Positions 24,774 through 32,985 of a DNA stretch of 38,585 bases are shown in pieces (within the stretch, counting starts at the first letter, position 1; every line of letters begins with the position of its first letter). A program made the translations under genes and the position numbers. Below the pieces are notes generated by a model. The model searched no databases and had not been told where the DNA came from. It was given only the letters and a program-made list of their open reading frames with translations. Origin of the DNA: Pseudomonadota bacterium (lineage in GTDB: Bacteria > Pseudomonadota > Alphaproteobacteria > Rhizobiales > Pleomorphomonadaceae); the NCBI GenBank assembly GCA_018262505.1, contig JAGSYV010000065.1, positions 1 to 38,585 of the forward strand, written 5' to 3'.

Positions 24774-25532
24774 ATGCCTAAGCTGAAGGAATTCATCGCT
24801 CGGACGATCATCATCGTCGACGACAGCCCCCGTTTTCGCCGCTTCGTGGCCGGCATGCTCAATGAATTCGGTTTTCGCAACATCCACGAGTTCTCCAGCA
24901 CCGAGCAGGCCTTCGAGTTCCTGACCAACCATCACGTCGACCTGGTGATGTCGGATCTCGGCATGGAGCCCATGGATGGCTTTGCTTTTGCCGACCGTAT
25001 CCGCCATGGCGGCGCGGTCATCAACCGCATGGTCCCGATCCTGCTGATGACCGGTCATGCCAGCCGACAGAACGTGCAGAAGGCAGTGATGGCCGGCATC
25101 GACGAGATCGCCGTCAAGCCGATGTCGTCCAACTATCTTGCCGAGCGGTTGCTGACGGTGTTCGGGCGGCCTCGCGTCTACGTAAAGACCGGCTCTGGCT
25201 ATTTCGGCCCCGATCGCCGGCGGCGCAACGACCCAACCTATCGAGGACCGGAGCGTCGTTCCGGACAGTCCGCGGAAATCGTTTCGGAAGAGCGGCTGCT
25301 GGCGCTACGCGAGGCGGCCTCCCTGCGCAGCCGGGGGCTGTTGCCGGATGCCTCACAGGACGCGCCGTCCGAGAACCCCGGTTTCGCGATCATCCATATC
25401 GGCTTCCGCCATAATGCGAATGAAACCGTCTATGGAGATCTGGTGGGCGAGCGGGCAAACCCCGTTGTTCCGGTCGTGGTCAAGCGCTCACGACGACCAC
25501 GCGTGCCGACGCAACCGTCGCGGGATCGCTGA
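24774..25532 (+). CDS. Orphan receiver-domain response regulator
   Basis: A 252-residue protein with an N-terminal CheY-like receiver (residues about 8-130): acidic D16-D17, phospho-acceptor D61 in VMSDLGMEPMDG, T93 and K115 in AVKPM. The C-terminal 120 residues have no DNA-binding or enzymatic domain; they hold the motif pair YFGPDRRRRND and YRGPERRSGQ, then a variable tail. The GPDRR...GPERR doublet is shared by many short alphaproteobacterial receiver proteins; its meaning is unknown to me. No histidine kinase is adjacent. ATG 24774 gives the receiver fold directly. The next gene is convergent with only 3 bases between stops. Confidence 0.85.
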   Translation: MPKLKEFIARTIIIVDDSPRFRRFVAGMLNEFGFRNIHEFSSTEQAFEFLTNHHVDLVMSDLGMEPMDGFAFADRIRHGGAVINRMVPILLMTGHASRQNVQKAVMAGIDEIAVKPMSSNYLAERLLTVFGRPRVYVKTGSGYFGPDRRRRNDPTYRGPERRSGQSAEIVSEERLLALREAASLRSRGLLPDASQDAPSENPGFAIIHIGFRHNANETVYGDLVGERANPVVPVVVKRSRRPRVPTQPSRDR

Positions 25533-25535
25533 CCA

Positions 25536-25853
25536 TCAATCGCGCGTGCAAACCGCTGACCAGACATCCTCGCTGTATTCGCTCTGCATGTTGTAGAGCC
25601 AGTTGCGACAGAGCTTCTCCGTCCTGAAGCAATAGCGTTGAGCGACGTCCTCATACTTCATGAAGCCAAAATCGACTTCCTTGCGGCCATGAAAGTAACC
25701 TTGCCACAAGTTTCCTCTGGCGGCCCCACCAGGGCATGCCAAGGGTTCGGTCGGCCTGGCGATGAAGGCGGCGGAGGCGGCCGCCGCAGGAAGAGCGGCG
25801 CCCAGCGAAAGCGCGATCGTCAAGCCTAAGCCGAGTGCTGTTGCCATTCGCAT
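25536..25853 (-). CDS. Small secreted protein of unknown function
   Basis: A 105-residue protein with a clear signal peptide (MRMATALGLGLTIALSLGAA, cleavage near PAAAASA). The mature part is Cys-bearing, with Cys in PLACPGG, RYCFRTEKLCRNW and AVCTRD, and contains WQGYFHGRKEVDFG and YNMQSEYSEDVW. It is probably periplasmic, with two disulfides. I do not recognise a named family. GAGGAGG lies 5 bases before the ATG at 25853, a strong reason for this start over the ATG at 25901. It is convergent with the receiver gene. Confidence 0.82.
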   Translation of the reverse strand: MRMATALGLGLTIALSLGAALPAAAASAAFIARPTEPLACPGGAARGNLWQGYFHGRKEVDFGFMKYEDVAQRYCFRTEKLCRNWLYNMQSEYSEDVWSAVCTRD

Positions 25854-25966
25854 ATCCGCCTCCTCGCGTTCAATCCGGCCAGTCCGTCTTGCGTCGGTCA
25901 CATCCTCATGATGTCCGTCTGCAAGACGGCGTTTTCAAGAGGATGGACCGAGGAAAAGCAAGTCGC

Positions 25967-26821
25967 TCAAGCGTGGGCGTAGGCCCAGTAGAGTTCACGG
26001 GCACGCCGGGTCACCGGGCCGATCGGAAACTCGCGCGCCTCGAAGCGCAGGATCGGCGTGACCTTTCCATAATTGCCGGCCGCGAAAATCTCATCGGCCG
26101 CCGCCAGATCCTCTGTTTTCAGCACGCATTCCCGCACATCGAATCCATCGTCGCTCAGCAACTGGATGATGCGGGAGCGCGTGATGCCGGCCAGGAATAC
26201 GCCGGTGGCAACCGGCGTCTTCACCACGCCATCCTTGGCGATGAACAGATTGGCCGTTCCGAGTTCGCAGACATTGCCGAGCACGTCGAGCAGCACCGCG
26301 TTGTCGAAGCCCTTGGCCTTGGCTTCCAGCATGGCGCGCCCGTTGTTGGGGTAGAGGCAGCCTGCCTTGGCATTGACCAGCGCCGTCTCGGGCAGCGGGC
26401 GGCGATAGCGCGTGGTGGTCACCGCATAGCCCTCGTCGATCGAGGGGATGGGCGCCTCGTAAAGGCTGAGACAAAAGCGGGTCGATCCGGCTTCCGGCGG
26501 CACCCCCATGAAGCCACCGTCCTCGGCCCAGTACATCGGGCGGATATAAAGCGCCGCTCCACCGGAGAAGCGGGTAAAGCCCTCACGCGCCAACGCCTCG
26601 ATCTCCTCGGCCGGACGCAGGGCGTCAAGGCCCATGGCCATCGCACTACGATTGACGCGCTGGCAGTGAAGGTCGAGGTCGGGCGCCACGCCTTCAAAAT
26701 AGCGAGCGCCGTCGAACACCGACGAACCGAGCCAAGAGGAGTGCGTCCTCACGCCCATGATCTGCACGTTGCCTTCGTGCCATTTACCGTCCAACCACGT
26801 CCAGGTCTGAGACCAAGCCAC
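25967..26821 (-). CDS. Class IV aminotransferase, branched-chain amino acid aminotransferase-like
   Basis: A 284-residue pyridoxal-phosphate enzyme of fold type IV. The lysine that should bind PLP is K152 in NAKAGCLYPNNGRAMLEAK; the family pattern continues with FDNAVLLDVLGNVCELGTAN and TPVATGVFLAGITRSRIIQL. It is shorter than E. coli IlvE by about 25 residues and has AGNYGKVTPI where many have TGT..EITPI, so the substrate could be a branched-chain amino acid or another (a D-amino acid or aminodeoxychorismate-like substrate cannot be excluded). The start is GTG at 26821, preceded by GGAAGGA. It is divergent from the haloacid dehalogenase gene across 109 bases. Confidence 0.86.
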   Translation of the reverse strand: MAWSQTWTWLDGKWHEGNVQIMGVRTHSSWLGSSVFDGARYFEGVAPDLDLHCQRVNRSAMAMGLDALRPAEEIEALAREGFTRFSGGAALYIRPMYWAEDGGFMGVPPEAGSTRFCLSLYEAPIPSIDEGYAVTTTRYRRPLPETALVNAKAGCLYPNNGRAMLEAKAKGFDNAVLLDVLGNVCELGTANLFIAKDGVVKTPVATGVFLAGITRSRIIQLLSDDGFDVRECVLKTEDLAAADEIFAAGNYGKVTPILRFEAREFPIGPVTRRARELYWAYAHA

Positions 26822-26930
26822 GATACTGTCCTTCCGTTTCTCGTTGCGGCCGCCGACATGCCGCCATCAAACGCGGCGATACGGCAGCCGCCGGATTCAC
26901 GAATCGACGGCTCAGAGCGGAGACAGCGGC

Positions 26931-27590
26931 ATGTACCATCCGATTTTCCTGTTCGACGCCTACGGCACGCTGTTCGACGTTCATTCCGCCGTCCGCCAGC
27001 ACGCCGCCGAGCTCGGGCCGGATGCGCAGCGTCTCTCGGAACTCTGGCGCACCAAACAGCTCGAATACTCCTGGATCCGGTCGGCAACCGGTGCCTACAA
27101 GGATTTCTGGGCGCTGACCAAGGATGCGCTGGACGCAGCTTTCGCCGCCTATCCGCAAGTCGATCCCAATCTTCGCGAGAAGCTGCTCGAAGCCTATCGA
27201 AGCTGCGATTGTTTTCCGGAAGTGCCCGCCGTGCTGCGCGACCTCAAGATCGCCGGCGTCCGTGTCGCCATCCTGTCGAATGGCAGCCCGCTCATGCTCA
27301 ACCGGGCGATCCGAGCCGCCGGTCTCGGCGACATTATCGACGACGTGCTGTCGGTGGATACGATCGGTTGCTATAAGCCCGATCCGCGCGTCTACGAGAT
27401 GGCGACGACGCATTTCCGCGTCTTCCCAAGTGCGATCTCCTTCCAGTCGTCCAACCGCTGGGATGTGGCCGGTGGCTCACGGTTCGGCTTCCGGACGGTC
27501 TGGATCAACCGCACCGGCGCCCTCGACGAGTATCCCGACATGCGTCCGGCGGCCGAACTCTCCGATCTCACCGGCCTGACGAAGCTCTAG
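26931..27590 (+). CDS. Type II haloacid dehalogenase (HAD superfamily)
   Basis: A 219-residue enzyme of the L-2-haloacid dehalogenase type. The nucleophile is D9 in FLFDAYGTLFDVHSA; the other family residues are R40 in LWRTKQLEYSW, S116-N117 in ILSNGSP, K149 in YKPDPRVYE and the SSNRWDVAGG motif with N175 and D178. These match DehII-type enzymes, which hydrolyse 2-haloalkanoic acids with inversion, though many members with this motif have unknown physiological substrates. GGAG precedes the ATG at 26931. It is monocistronic by spacing, 123 bases before malQ. Confidence 0.9.
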   Translation: MYHPIFLFDAYGTLFDVHSAVRQHAAELGPDAQRLSELWRTKQLEYSWIRSATGAYKDFWALTKDALDAAFAAYPQVDPNLREKLLEAYRSCDCFPEVPAVLRDLKIAGVRVAILSNGSPLMLNRAIRAAGLGDIIDDVLSVDTIGCYKPDPRVYEMATTHFRVFPSAISFQSSNRWDVAGGSRFGFRTVWINRTGALDEYPDMRPAAELSDLTGLTKL

Positions 27591-27713
27591 CGGGTCGATT
27601 GCCCGCTTGTTCCGGAAAACGTAACCTCATCTCGCTAACGTCCTATCTGCCGGTTTCGGCAGTGTTTTCGGCAACGTCGGGCGAGTGTCCCGGGGTGGCT
27701 TCAGGGGGCAGAC

Positions 27714-29708
27714 ATGACCGAGCTTCACACGCTCGCCGCGGCAATCGGCCTGGTACGAATCTGGTGGGACGTCGCAGGTCGACAGCAGGAAGTGAGCGAT
27801 GAGGCCCTCGGCGCCATCGCCACCGCCCTCGGTTATCCGGCCGACAGCGCGTCCGCCATCGCCCAAAGCCTTGCAAGGATCGAGGACGAGCGCCAGCGCC
27901 CCCCGGCCCTTCTCGTCGCCGACGCCGGCAGACCGACACCGCTGCCCTCCAGCCTTGCCCACGTCAAGCTCGTCCATGAAGACGGGGAAAGCCGCACGCT
28001 GCCGATCGAAGGTGGTTACCTGCCGGCGATCGCCGAACCCGGCTATTACAATCTCTTCGTCGGCTCGCACCAGTTGACCCTCGCCGTAGCACCGTCCCGC
28101 TGCCATGGTCTTGATGATCTCGGGGACCGTCGCGTCTGGGGGCCATCCATCCAAATCCCGTCGCTTCGCGACCGGGTGCCGCAGCCCTTCGGTCATTTCG
28201 GCCATCTCGACGACGCTGTGCAACGCTTTGCCCGCCGCGGCGCCGACGTGGTGATGATCAATCCCGTCCACGCCCTGTTCCCCGGCTATGGCATTGACTT
28301 TAGTCCCTATTCGCCCTCGAGCCGGCTGTTCCTGAACGGCGCCATGGGCGATCCGGCCCTGGTCGGCCTGCCGCCGCTGCCGCCCGGCGAGGATGGTGGC
28401 GCGCTGATCGACTGGGAAGCTGCTCTGCCGAAGCGCCTTGCTCAGCTCAGAAAAGTATTCGACGCTCTCACGCCCGAATTTCGGTCGCGGGTCGTCAGCG
28501 ACAGTCTCGCCAACGGCGACGCGTTGCGCCGTCATGCCATCTTCGACGCGCTCGACGTTCGCTTTCGGGCACGCGGCCTTGACGGCTGGCGTAGCTGGCC
28601 GGCACCCTTCCACGATCCGGATGCCACAGCGGTGCGGCAATTCGCCGCCGAGAACCCCGACGAGGTCGCCTTCCATCTGTTCGTCCAGTGGCTGGCCCAT
28701 GAGAGCCTTGTTGCCGTGCAGAACCACGCCAAGGCCGCTGGCATGGCCATCGGCCTCTTGGCCGATCTCGCCGTCGGTGTTCACACCGGTGGCAGCGACA
28801 GCTGGAGCCTGCGCGACCACCTGCTCGATGGCCTCACCATTGGCGCACCGCCCGATCCGCTCGGTCCGCTCGGGCAGAACTGGATGCTCACCACCTTTTC
28901 GCCGCGCGGCCTTGCCGAAAGTGGTTACGCGCCATGGATCGCGACCCTCCGGTCGGCGCTGAGCCGGGCCGGCGGGCTCAGGATCGACCATGCGTTCGGC
29001 CTGTCGCGTCTCTGGGTGATGCCGGAGGGACGGTCGTCGAGCGATGGCGCCTATCTCATCTATCCCTTCCATGACCTCACACGTCTCGCGGCTCTCGAGT
29101 CGCACCGCGCAAAGGCTCTGATCGTCGCCGAGGACCTCGGCACCAAGCCCGGCGGTTTTGCCGAAGCGATCGACGCCACGGGCATGTTCGGCATGCGCGT
29201 GCTGTGGTTCGAACGGGCGATCGACCATGGCTTCATCGGCCCTCAGGATTATCCGCCGGATAGCGTCGCCATGACCGGTACCCATGACACCACCACCGTA
29301 GCCGGCTGGTGGACGGGCCACGATCTCGACTGGGCCGAGGATCTGGGCCGACTTCCGCTCGATTCCAACCGTGAGCGCGAGGAAGACAGGCGGGCCTGGG
29401 ACCGCGGTCTCCTATGGGCCACCTTTGGCGGCGGCGAGCCGCGGCCCGCGCCCGACGATCCGGCCCCGGTGGTGGAAGCGGCGCTTCGACACATCGGCCG
29501 GGCGCGCTCGCGCCTCGCCATCGCGCCGCTCGAAGACATTCTGGCGCTCGAAGAGCAACCCAATCTGCCGGGAACCATCACCGAGCATCCAAACTGGCGT
29601 CGCCGCATGAGCGCACCACTCGAGGATCTGCTCGCCGAGCCCGACATCACCCAACGCATCGATACGCTGGCCGCAGCGCGCAAGGAGCCACCGGCAGGGA
29701 GCCGGTAA
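27714..29708 (+). CDS. malQ: 4-alpha-glucanotransferase (GH77, amylomaltase)
   Basis: A 664-residue GH77 enzyme that transfers maltooligosaccharide segments between alpha-1,4-glucans in the cytoplasm. The catalytic nucleophile is D425 in LRIDHAFGL, the acid/base E473 in IVAEDLGT and the transition-state Asp D525 in TGTHDTTTV. Substrate-site segments such as GIDFSPYSPSSRLFLN, WMLTTFSPRGLAESGY and MRVLWFERA are also present. The first 140 residues are the extra N-terminal domain common in long MalQ proteins. AGGGGG precedes the ATG. No glycogen or maltose genes lie next to it in this window. Its TAA stop is in the arm of a bidirectional hairpin. Confidence 0.95.
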   Translation: MTELHTLAAAIGLVRIWWDVAGRQQEVSDEALGAIATALGYPADSASAIAQSLARIEDERQRPPALLVADAGRPTPLPSSLAHVKLVHEDGESRTLPIEGGYLPAIAEPGYYNLFVGSHQLTLAVAPSRCHGLDDLGDRRVWGPSIQIPSLRDRVPQPFGHFGHLDDAVQRFARRGADVVMINPVHALFPGYGIDFSPYSPSSRLFLNGAMGDPALVGLPPLPPGEDGGALIDWEAALPKRLAQLRKVFDALTPEFRSRVVSDSLANGDALRRHAIFDALDVRFRARGLDGWRSWPAPFHDPDATAVRQFAAENPDEVAFHLFVQWLAHESLVAVQNHAKAAGMAIGLLADLAVGVHTGGSDSWSLRDHLLDGLTIGAPPDPLGPLGQNWMLTTFSPRGLAESGYAPWIATLRSALSRAGGLRIDHAFGLSRLWVMPEGRSSSDGAYLIYPFHDLTRLAALESHRAKALIVAEDLGTKPGGFAEAIDATGMFGMRVLWFERAIDHGFIGPQDYPPDSVAMTGTHDTTTVAGWWTGHDLDWAEDLGRLPLDSNREREEDRRAWDRGLLWATFGGGEPRPAPDDPAPVVEAALRHIGRARSRLAIAPLEDILALEEQPNLPGTITEHPNWRRRMSAPLEDLLAEPDITQRIDTLAAARKEPPAGSR

Positions 29709-29734
29709 GACGGATATCGTTCAATATCCGTCTT
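29707..29734. terminator. Bidirectional hairpin between convergent malQ and the HerA-like gene
   Basis: AAGACGGATAT (29707-29717) is perfectly complementary to ATATCCGTCTT (29724-29734) with a 6-base loop, starting within the malQ stop codon and ending 10 bases before the stop of the minus-strand gene. It can terminate both convergent transcripts. Confidence 0.8.
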
Positions 29735-29744
29735 CCGAGCATTC

Positions 29745-31385
29745 TTATTTCAGCAGGCTGCCGAGCACGCCCCGCACCAGCGCCCGGCCAATCTGCGAGC
29801 CAATCTGGCTCGACACCGAGCGAATCACCGATTTGATGGCGGCTTCGGCGACCGTCTGTCGACCGCCATAGCCGTAGCTGCCGCCCCGGCTCACCCGTTC
29901 CTCACGGTCCTCGCGACGGCGGCGCTCGGCAGCGCTCTCGTACTCATCAAGACGCGGCCGCCGGGTCGGGTCTTCGTAACGGGGTTCCGGTGCTGGTGCA
30001 TTTTCCCGGCTGCGGCTCCAGCCAAAGTCGGGCACGCTGAAGCCGGGGCTCTCACGCGTCGTGCGGGGCGCTTCGACGGACTCGTGCGCCTGCTGCACGC
30101 CGTTGGCGCGCTCCTTCAGCACTTCGAAGGCAGATTCCCGATCGACCGCCTCCTCATAATAACCGGCAAGCGGGCTGGCGGCGATCAGCGCCGCCCGTTC
30201 GTCATCCTTCAGCGGCCCGAGCCGCGAAGACGGCGGCCGGATCAACGTCCGCTCGACCATCGACGGCACCGCCTTGCCCTCCAGCGTGGAAACCAGCGCC
30301 TCGCCCTGCCCGAGCTCGGTGATTGCCGCAAAGGTATCGAAGGCGGGATTGGGCCGGAAGGTTTCGGCCGCCACCTTCACGGCCTTCTGCTCGCGCGGCG
30401 TATAGGCGCGGAGCGCGTGCTGCACGCGGTTGCCGAGCTGGGCCAGCACGCTTTCGGGGATGTCCAGCGGGTTCTGCGTCACAAAATAGATGCCGACGCC
30501 CTTGGAGCGGATCAGCTTGACCACCTGCTCTACCTTGTCGATCAGCACCTTCGGCGCCTCATCGAACAGCAGGTGCGCCTCATCGAAGAAGAAGATGAGC
30601 TTGGGCTTGTCGAGGTCGCCAACCTCCGGCAAATCCTCGAACAGTTCCGACAGCAGCCACAGGAGGAAGGTGGCATAGAGACGCGGCGTCTGCATCAGCT
30701 TGTCGGCGGCCAGCACGTTCACCGCACCCCGACCGTCGCCGGTCACCTTCATCAGGTCGGCAATCTGCAAGCCCGGCTCGCCGAAGAAATGCTCGCCGCC
30801 TTGCTGCTCCAGCACCAGAAGCTGCCGCTGGATCGCCCCCACCGTCGCCTTGGCGACGTTGCCGTAGTTGGCCGTCACCGCGTCGGCATTTTCCGTCACA
30901 TAGGAGAGCAGAGAACGCAGATCCTTCAAGTCGAGCAGCAGCAGCCCCTCGTCATCGGCCACCTTGAAGACGATGTTGAGCACGCCTTCCTGTGTCTCGT
31001 TGAGTTCAAGGAGGCGCGACAGCAGGAGCGGCCCCATCTCGGACACGGTGGTCCGAACCGGATGGCCTTTCTCGCCGAACAGATCCCAGAAGACAGTGGG
31101 AGCCGCCCTGAGCCGGTATTCATCCGAGAAGCCGATGGCGCGCGCCCGTTCTTCTAGAAAGTCCTTGGCCTCGCCCGGGGCGCCGATGCCCGAGAGATCG
31201 CCTTTCACGTCGGCGCAGAACACCGGCACGCCGGCATCCGACAACCCTTCGGCCAGCACCTGCAGCGTCACCGTTTTGCCGGTACCTGTAGCGCCCGTGA
31301 TGAGGCCATGCCTGTTGGCGAGCTTGAGCTCCAGATATTCCGGCTTCGTGCTCGAGCCGATGTAGACCTTACCCTCTTCCAACAT
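29745..31385 (-). CDS. HerA/DUF853-like ATPase (helicase-like, YjgR family)
   Basis: A 546-residue P-loop ATPase. Walker A is GATGTGKT at residues 31-38 (after NRHGLIT), followed by [16 protein letters not shown]; a Walker B-like [14 protein letters not shown] lies near residue 270, and [19 protein letters not shown] near 330. These are signatures of the DUF853/HerA-like group related to the HerA-NurA and FtsK families. The last 110 residues are charged, disordered and Arg/Glu-rich, ending in a Gly-rich [11 protein letters not shown] and a hydrophobic [20 protein letters not shown] tail. GGAAGGA precedes the ATG at 31385. No nurA-like nuclease is adjacent. The real activity of this group is not established. 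Confidence 0.92.
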   Translation of the reverse strand: MLEEGKVYIGSSTKPEYLELKLANRHGLITGATGTGKTVTLQVLAEGLSDAGVPVFCADVKGDLSGIGAPGEAKDFLEERARAIGFSDEYRLRAAPTVFWDLFGEKGHPVRTTVSEMGPLLLSRLLELNETQEGVLNIVFKVADDEGLLLLDLKDLRSLLSYVTENADAVTANYGNVAKATVGAIQRQLLVLEQQGGEHFFGEPGLQIADLMKVTGDGRGAVNVLAADKLMQTPRLYATFLLWLLSELFEDLPEVGDLDKPKLIFFFDEAHLLFDEAPKVLIDKVEQVVKLIRSKGVGIYFVTQNPLDIPESVLAQLGNRVQHALRAYTPREQKAVKVAAETFRPNPAFDTFAAITELGQGEALVSTLEGKAVPSMVERTLIRPPSSRLGPLKDDERAALIAASPLAGYYEEAVDRESAFEVLKERANGVQQAHESVEAPRTTRESPGFSVPDFGWSRSRENAPAPEPRYEDPTRRPRLDEYESAAERRRREDREERVSRGGSYGYGGRQTVAEAAIKSVIRSVSSQIGSQIGRALVRGVLGSLLK

Positions 31386-31494
31386 GCGCAATCCTTCCCG
31401 ATGTGGTCGGCGAACCCAAAGCTGTTCTAACCCGGCTGACGGTCCCGCCTCAACGCTGCCACTGGATGGCAGGGACATTTCCGCAAATTGGTCA

Positions 31495-31524
31495 GAGAAA
31501 AGCCCGCCGGTAAACCGACGGGCT
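31495..31524 (-). terminator. Rho-independent terminator of the LuxR-type gene
   Basis: AGCCCGCCGGT (31501-31511) pairs with ACCGACGGGCT (31514-31524) with one mismatch and a 2-base gap; on the minus strand the stem is followed by TTTTCTCT. It begins 28 bases after the stop codon. Confidence 0.85.
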
Positions 31525-31551
31525 CACATCTCTTTGCCATGGCAGGCGTCT

Positions 31552-32262
31552 TCAGCTGGCGAGCGAAATTTGCCCGTAGCGTAGCGCCTCGACAACCGCC
31601 TGGGTCTTGTTGCCGGCATCGAGCTTCTCGCCGGCGTTCTGAAGATGCGCGTGCACCGTTCGCTGGGATATGTTGAGATTTTCCGCGATATCCTGCGCCG
31701 TCATGCCGAGCGCAGTCAGTTCGAGAACACGCCGCTCACGAGCCGACAGGTCGCCCGGGCGAGAGTCGACGAGATAGCCGAGCGCTCTCAAGCGCCGGAA
31801 GGCTTGGTTGCAAAGGAAATCGAAGGCAACGAGATCGAGCTCCGTCAGCGACAGAGCCTCGCCGAGGCCAATGACTGCTGCCTGGTAGGGTGTGATCGAG
31901 GTGATCGGCACCGCCACGATACGGGCTGAAGCCTCGGGGCCAGCGGCGGCCACCAGATCGGAATGCCCTGAAATACTGACGCCGTCGATCAAGCAGGGAC
32001 GATGGGCGACGCGGCAGCGCTCCAGCACCGGATCGCCCTTGCTGATCGTGATGAGTTGACCGCGCTCGGAGCGGATGTCCGGCCAACGAATGTGCAGAAC
32101 CAACGGTTCTACCGGGCGGCCCGGCATCGGCAAGCCGGAGATGAGGACATGACTGGCGCCATGCCCCATGAGCCGACGCTCGATAACCTCAAAGATCTTG
32201 TTTGCACTGGAATATGTGCGGAGGCCGACTGCGTCAGCAAGGATGTCGTCTGGTGTATTCAT
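31552..32262 (-). CDS. Solo LuxR-family transcriptional regulator
   Basis: A 236-residue regulator with an N-terminal autoinducer-binding-like domain (about residues 15-160) and a C-terminal GerE/LuxR helix-turn-helix (about 170-232): LSARERRVLELTALGMTAQD then IAENLNISQRTVHAHLQNAG and EKLDAGNKTQAVVEALRYGQ. The ligand domain keeps the D-P pair in SKGDPVLERC but the usual aromatic/aspartate cluster is hard to recognise, so it may bind another ligand or none. No luxI-type synthase lies in the window. It has its own terminator, and its upstream region is long and AT-rich. The ATG at 32262 is preceded by GGAGGTAGGG at a slightly long distance. Confidence 0.88.
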   Translation of the reverse strand: MNTPDDILADAVGLRTYSSANKIFEVIERRLMGHGASHVLISGLPMPGRPVEPLVLHIRWPDIRSERGQLITISKGDPVLERCRVAHRPCLIDGVSISGHSDLVAAAGPEASARIVAVPITSITPYQAAVIGLGEALSLTELDLVAFDFLCNQAFRRLRALGYLVDSRPGDLSARERRVLELTALGMTAQDIAENLNISQRTVHAHLQNAGEKLDAGNKTQAVVEALRYGQISLAS

Positions 32263-32985
32263 GGTTTCGACCCTACCTCCAGCCGCCCGAAAGGTCGTCA
32301 GTTCGCGGCATATGTGTTCATGCTTCAGCTACTTTTCGCATGAAAAACGCATGACCGACTGAATAGGTTCCTTCTAGATCACATTCCGATCCAGATAAAG
32401 GCGCTGAAGGCGAAAACGGACAATATCCCACGAATTGCTATATCCTCCGCCTAGAGAAAGGTCGCTGACGTCTCATTTGTCCTATTTATCCTTTTACAAA
32501 AACTTTTACTCTCCGTCACGAAATATGGATTCATGACAGTTATTCCGGAATTTTTCTGAGTATCAACTTATGAACTGAAATTTATCGATAGGTAATATTG
32601 AAAAATCCATATGTATTTAACGAGAAACAACGCGATAAATTTGATTGCGCTCCGGTTTCGATTACCAGACCGAAATCGTTCCATCTTGGCGCATAGCAAC
32701 CACCCTCTCTGATTACGTTCAGGCATTTTACCACCCTGAATTTCACCGCTAAAGCGGGCCGGTCAAGCCCGCGGGGCAAAAAATTCTGCCCATGGCGCAT
32801 GAGGCATGGCCTAAGCCACTGCCCGAAAAGCCTTCTTTGGTGATTTCAAGCGGGTAGCGGCATGGTGCTTCCAATGCCGATGCCACGTTGTGCGACGTCT
32901 CCTGGCTCTTCCGCTACGGCTTCCTTTGGGCTCGTCGCATCGTGCATGAATGGATTATAAGGGATCGAGTTTACTGGAGACGTTT
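32263..32985. other. AT-rich divergent intergenic region between luxR-type and M20 peptidase genes
   Basis: No convincing gene is seen in these 723 bases. From about 32440 to 32650 the sequence is strikingly AT-rich against the GC-rich background (for example CTATTTATCC and GTATTTAACG), then returns to GC-rich. A minor inverted repeat, GCGGGC (32754-32759) / GCCCGC (32767-32772), lies in the GC-rich part. A 72-residue minus-strand frame at 32582-32800 has no ribosome site and odd composition and is not called. AT-rich DNA next to a LuxR-type gene is a plausible target for MucR-type silencing. Confidence 0.45.

Noticed and set aside
27627..29321. A 564-codon minus-strand frame opposite malQ
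   Set aside because: malQ has all GH77 catalytic residues; the opposite frame has none of any family.
32582..32800. A 72-codon minus-strand frame in the AT-rich intergenic region
   Set aside because: No ribosome site, no homology pattern, and it crosses a sharp base-composition boundary.
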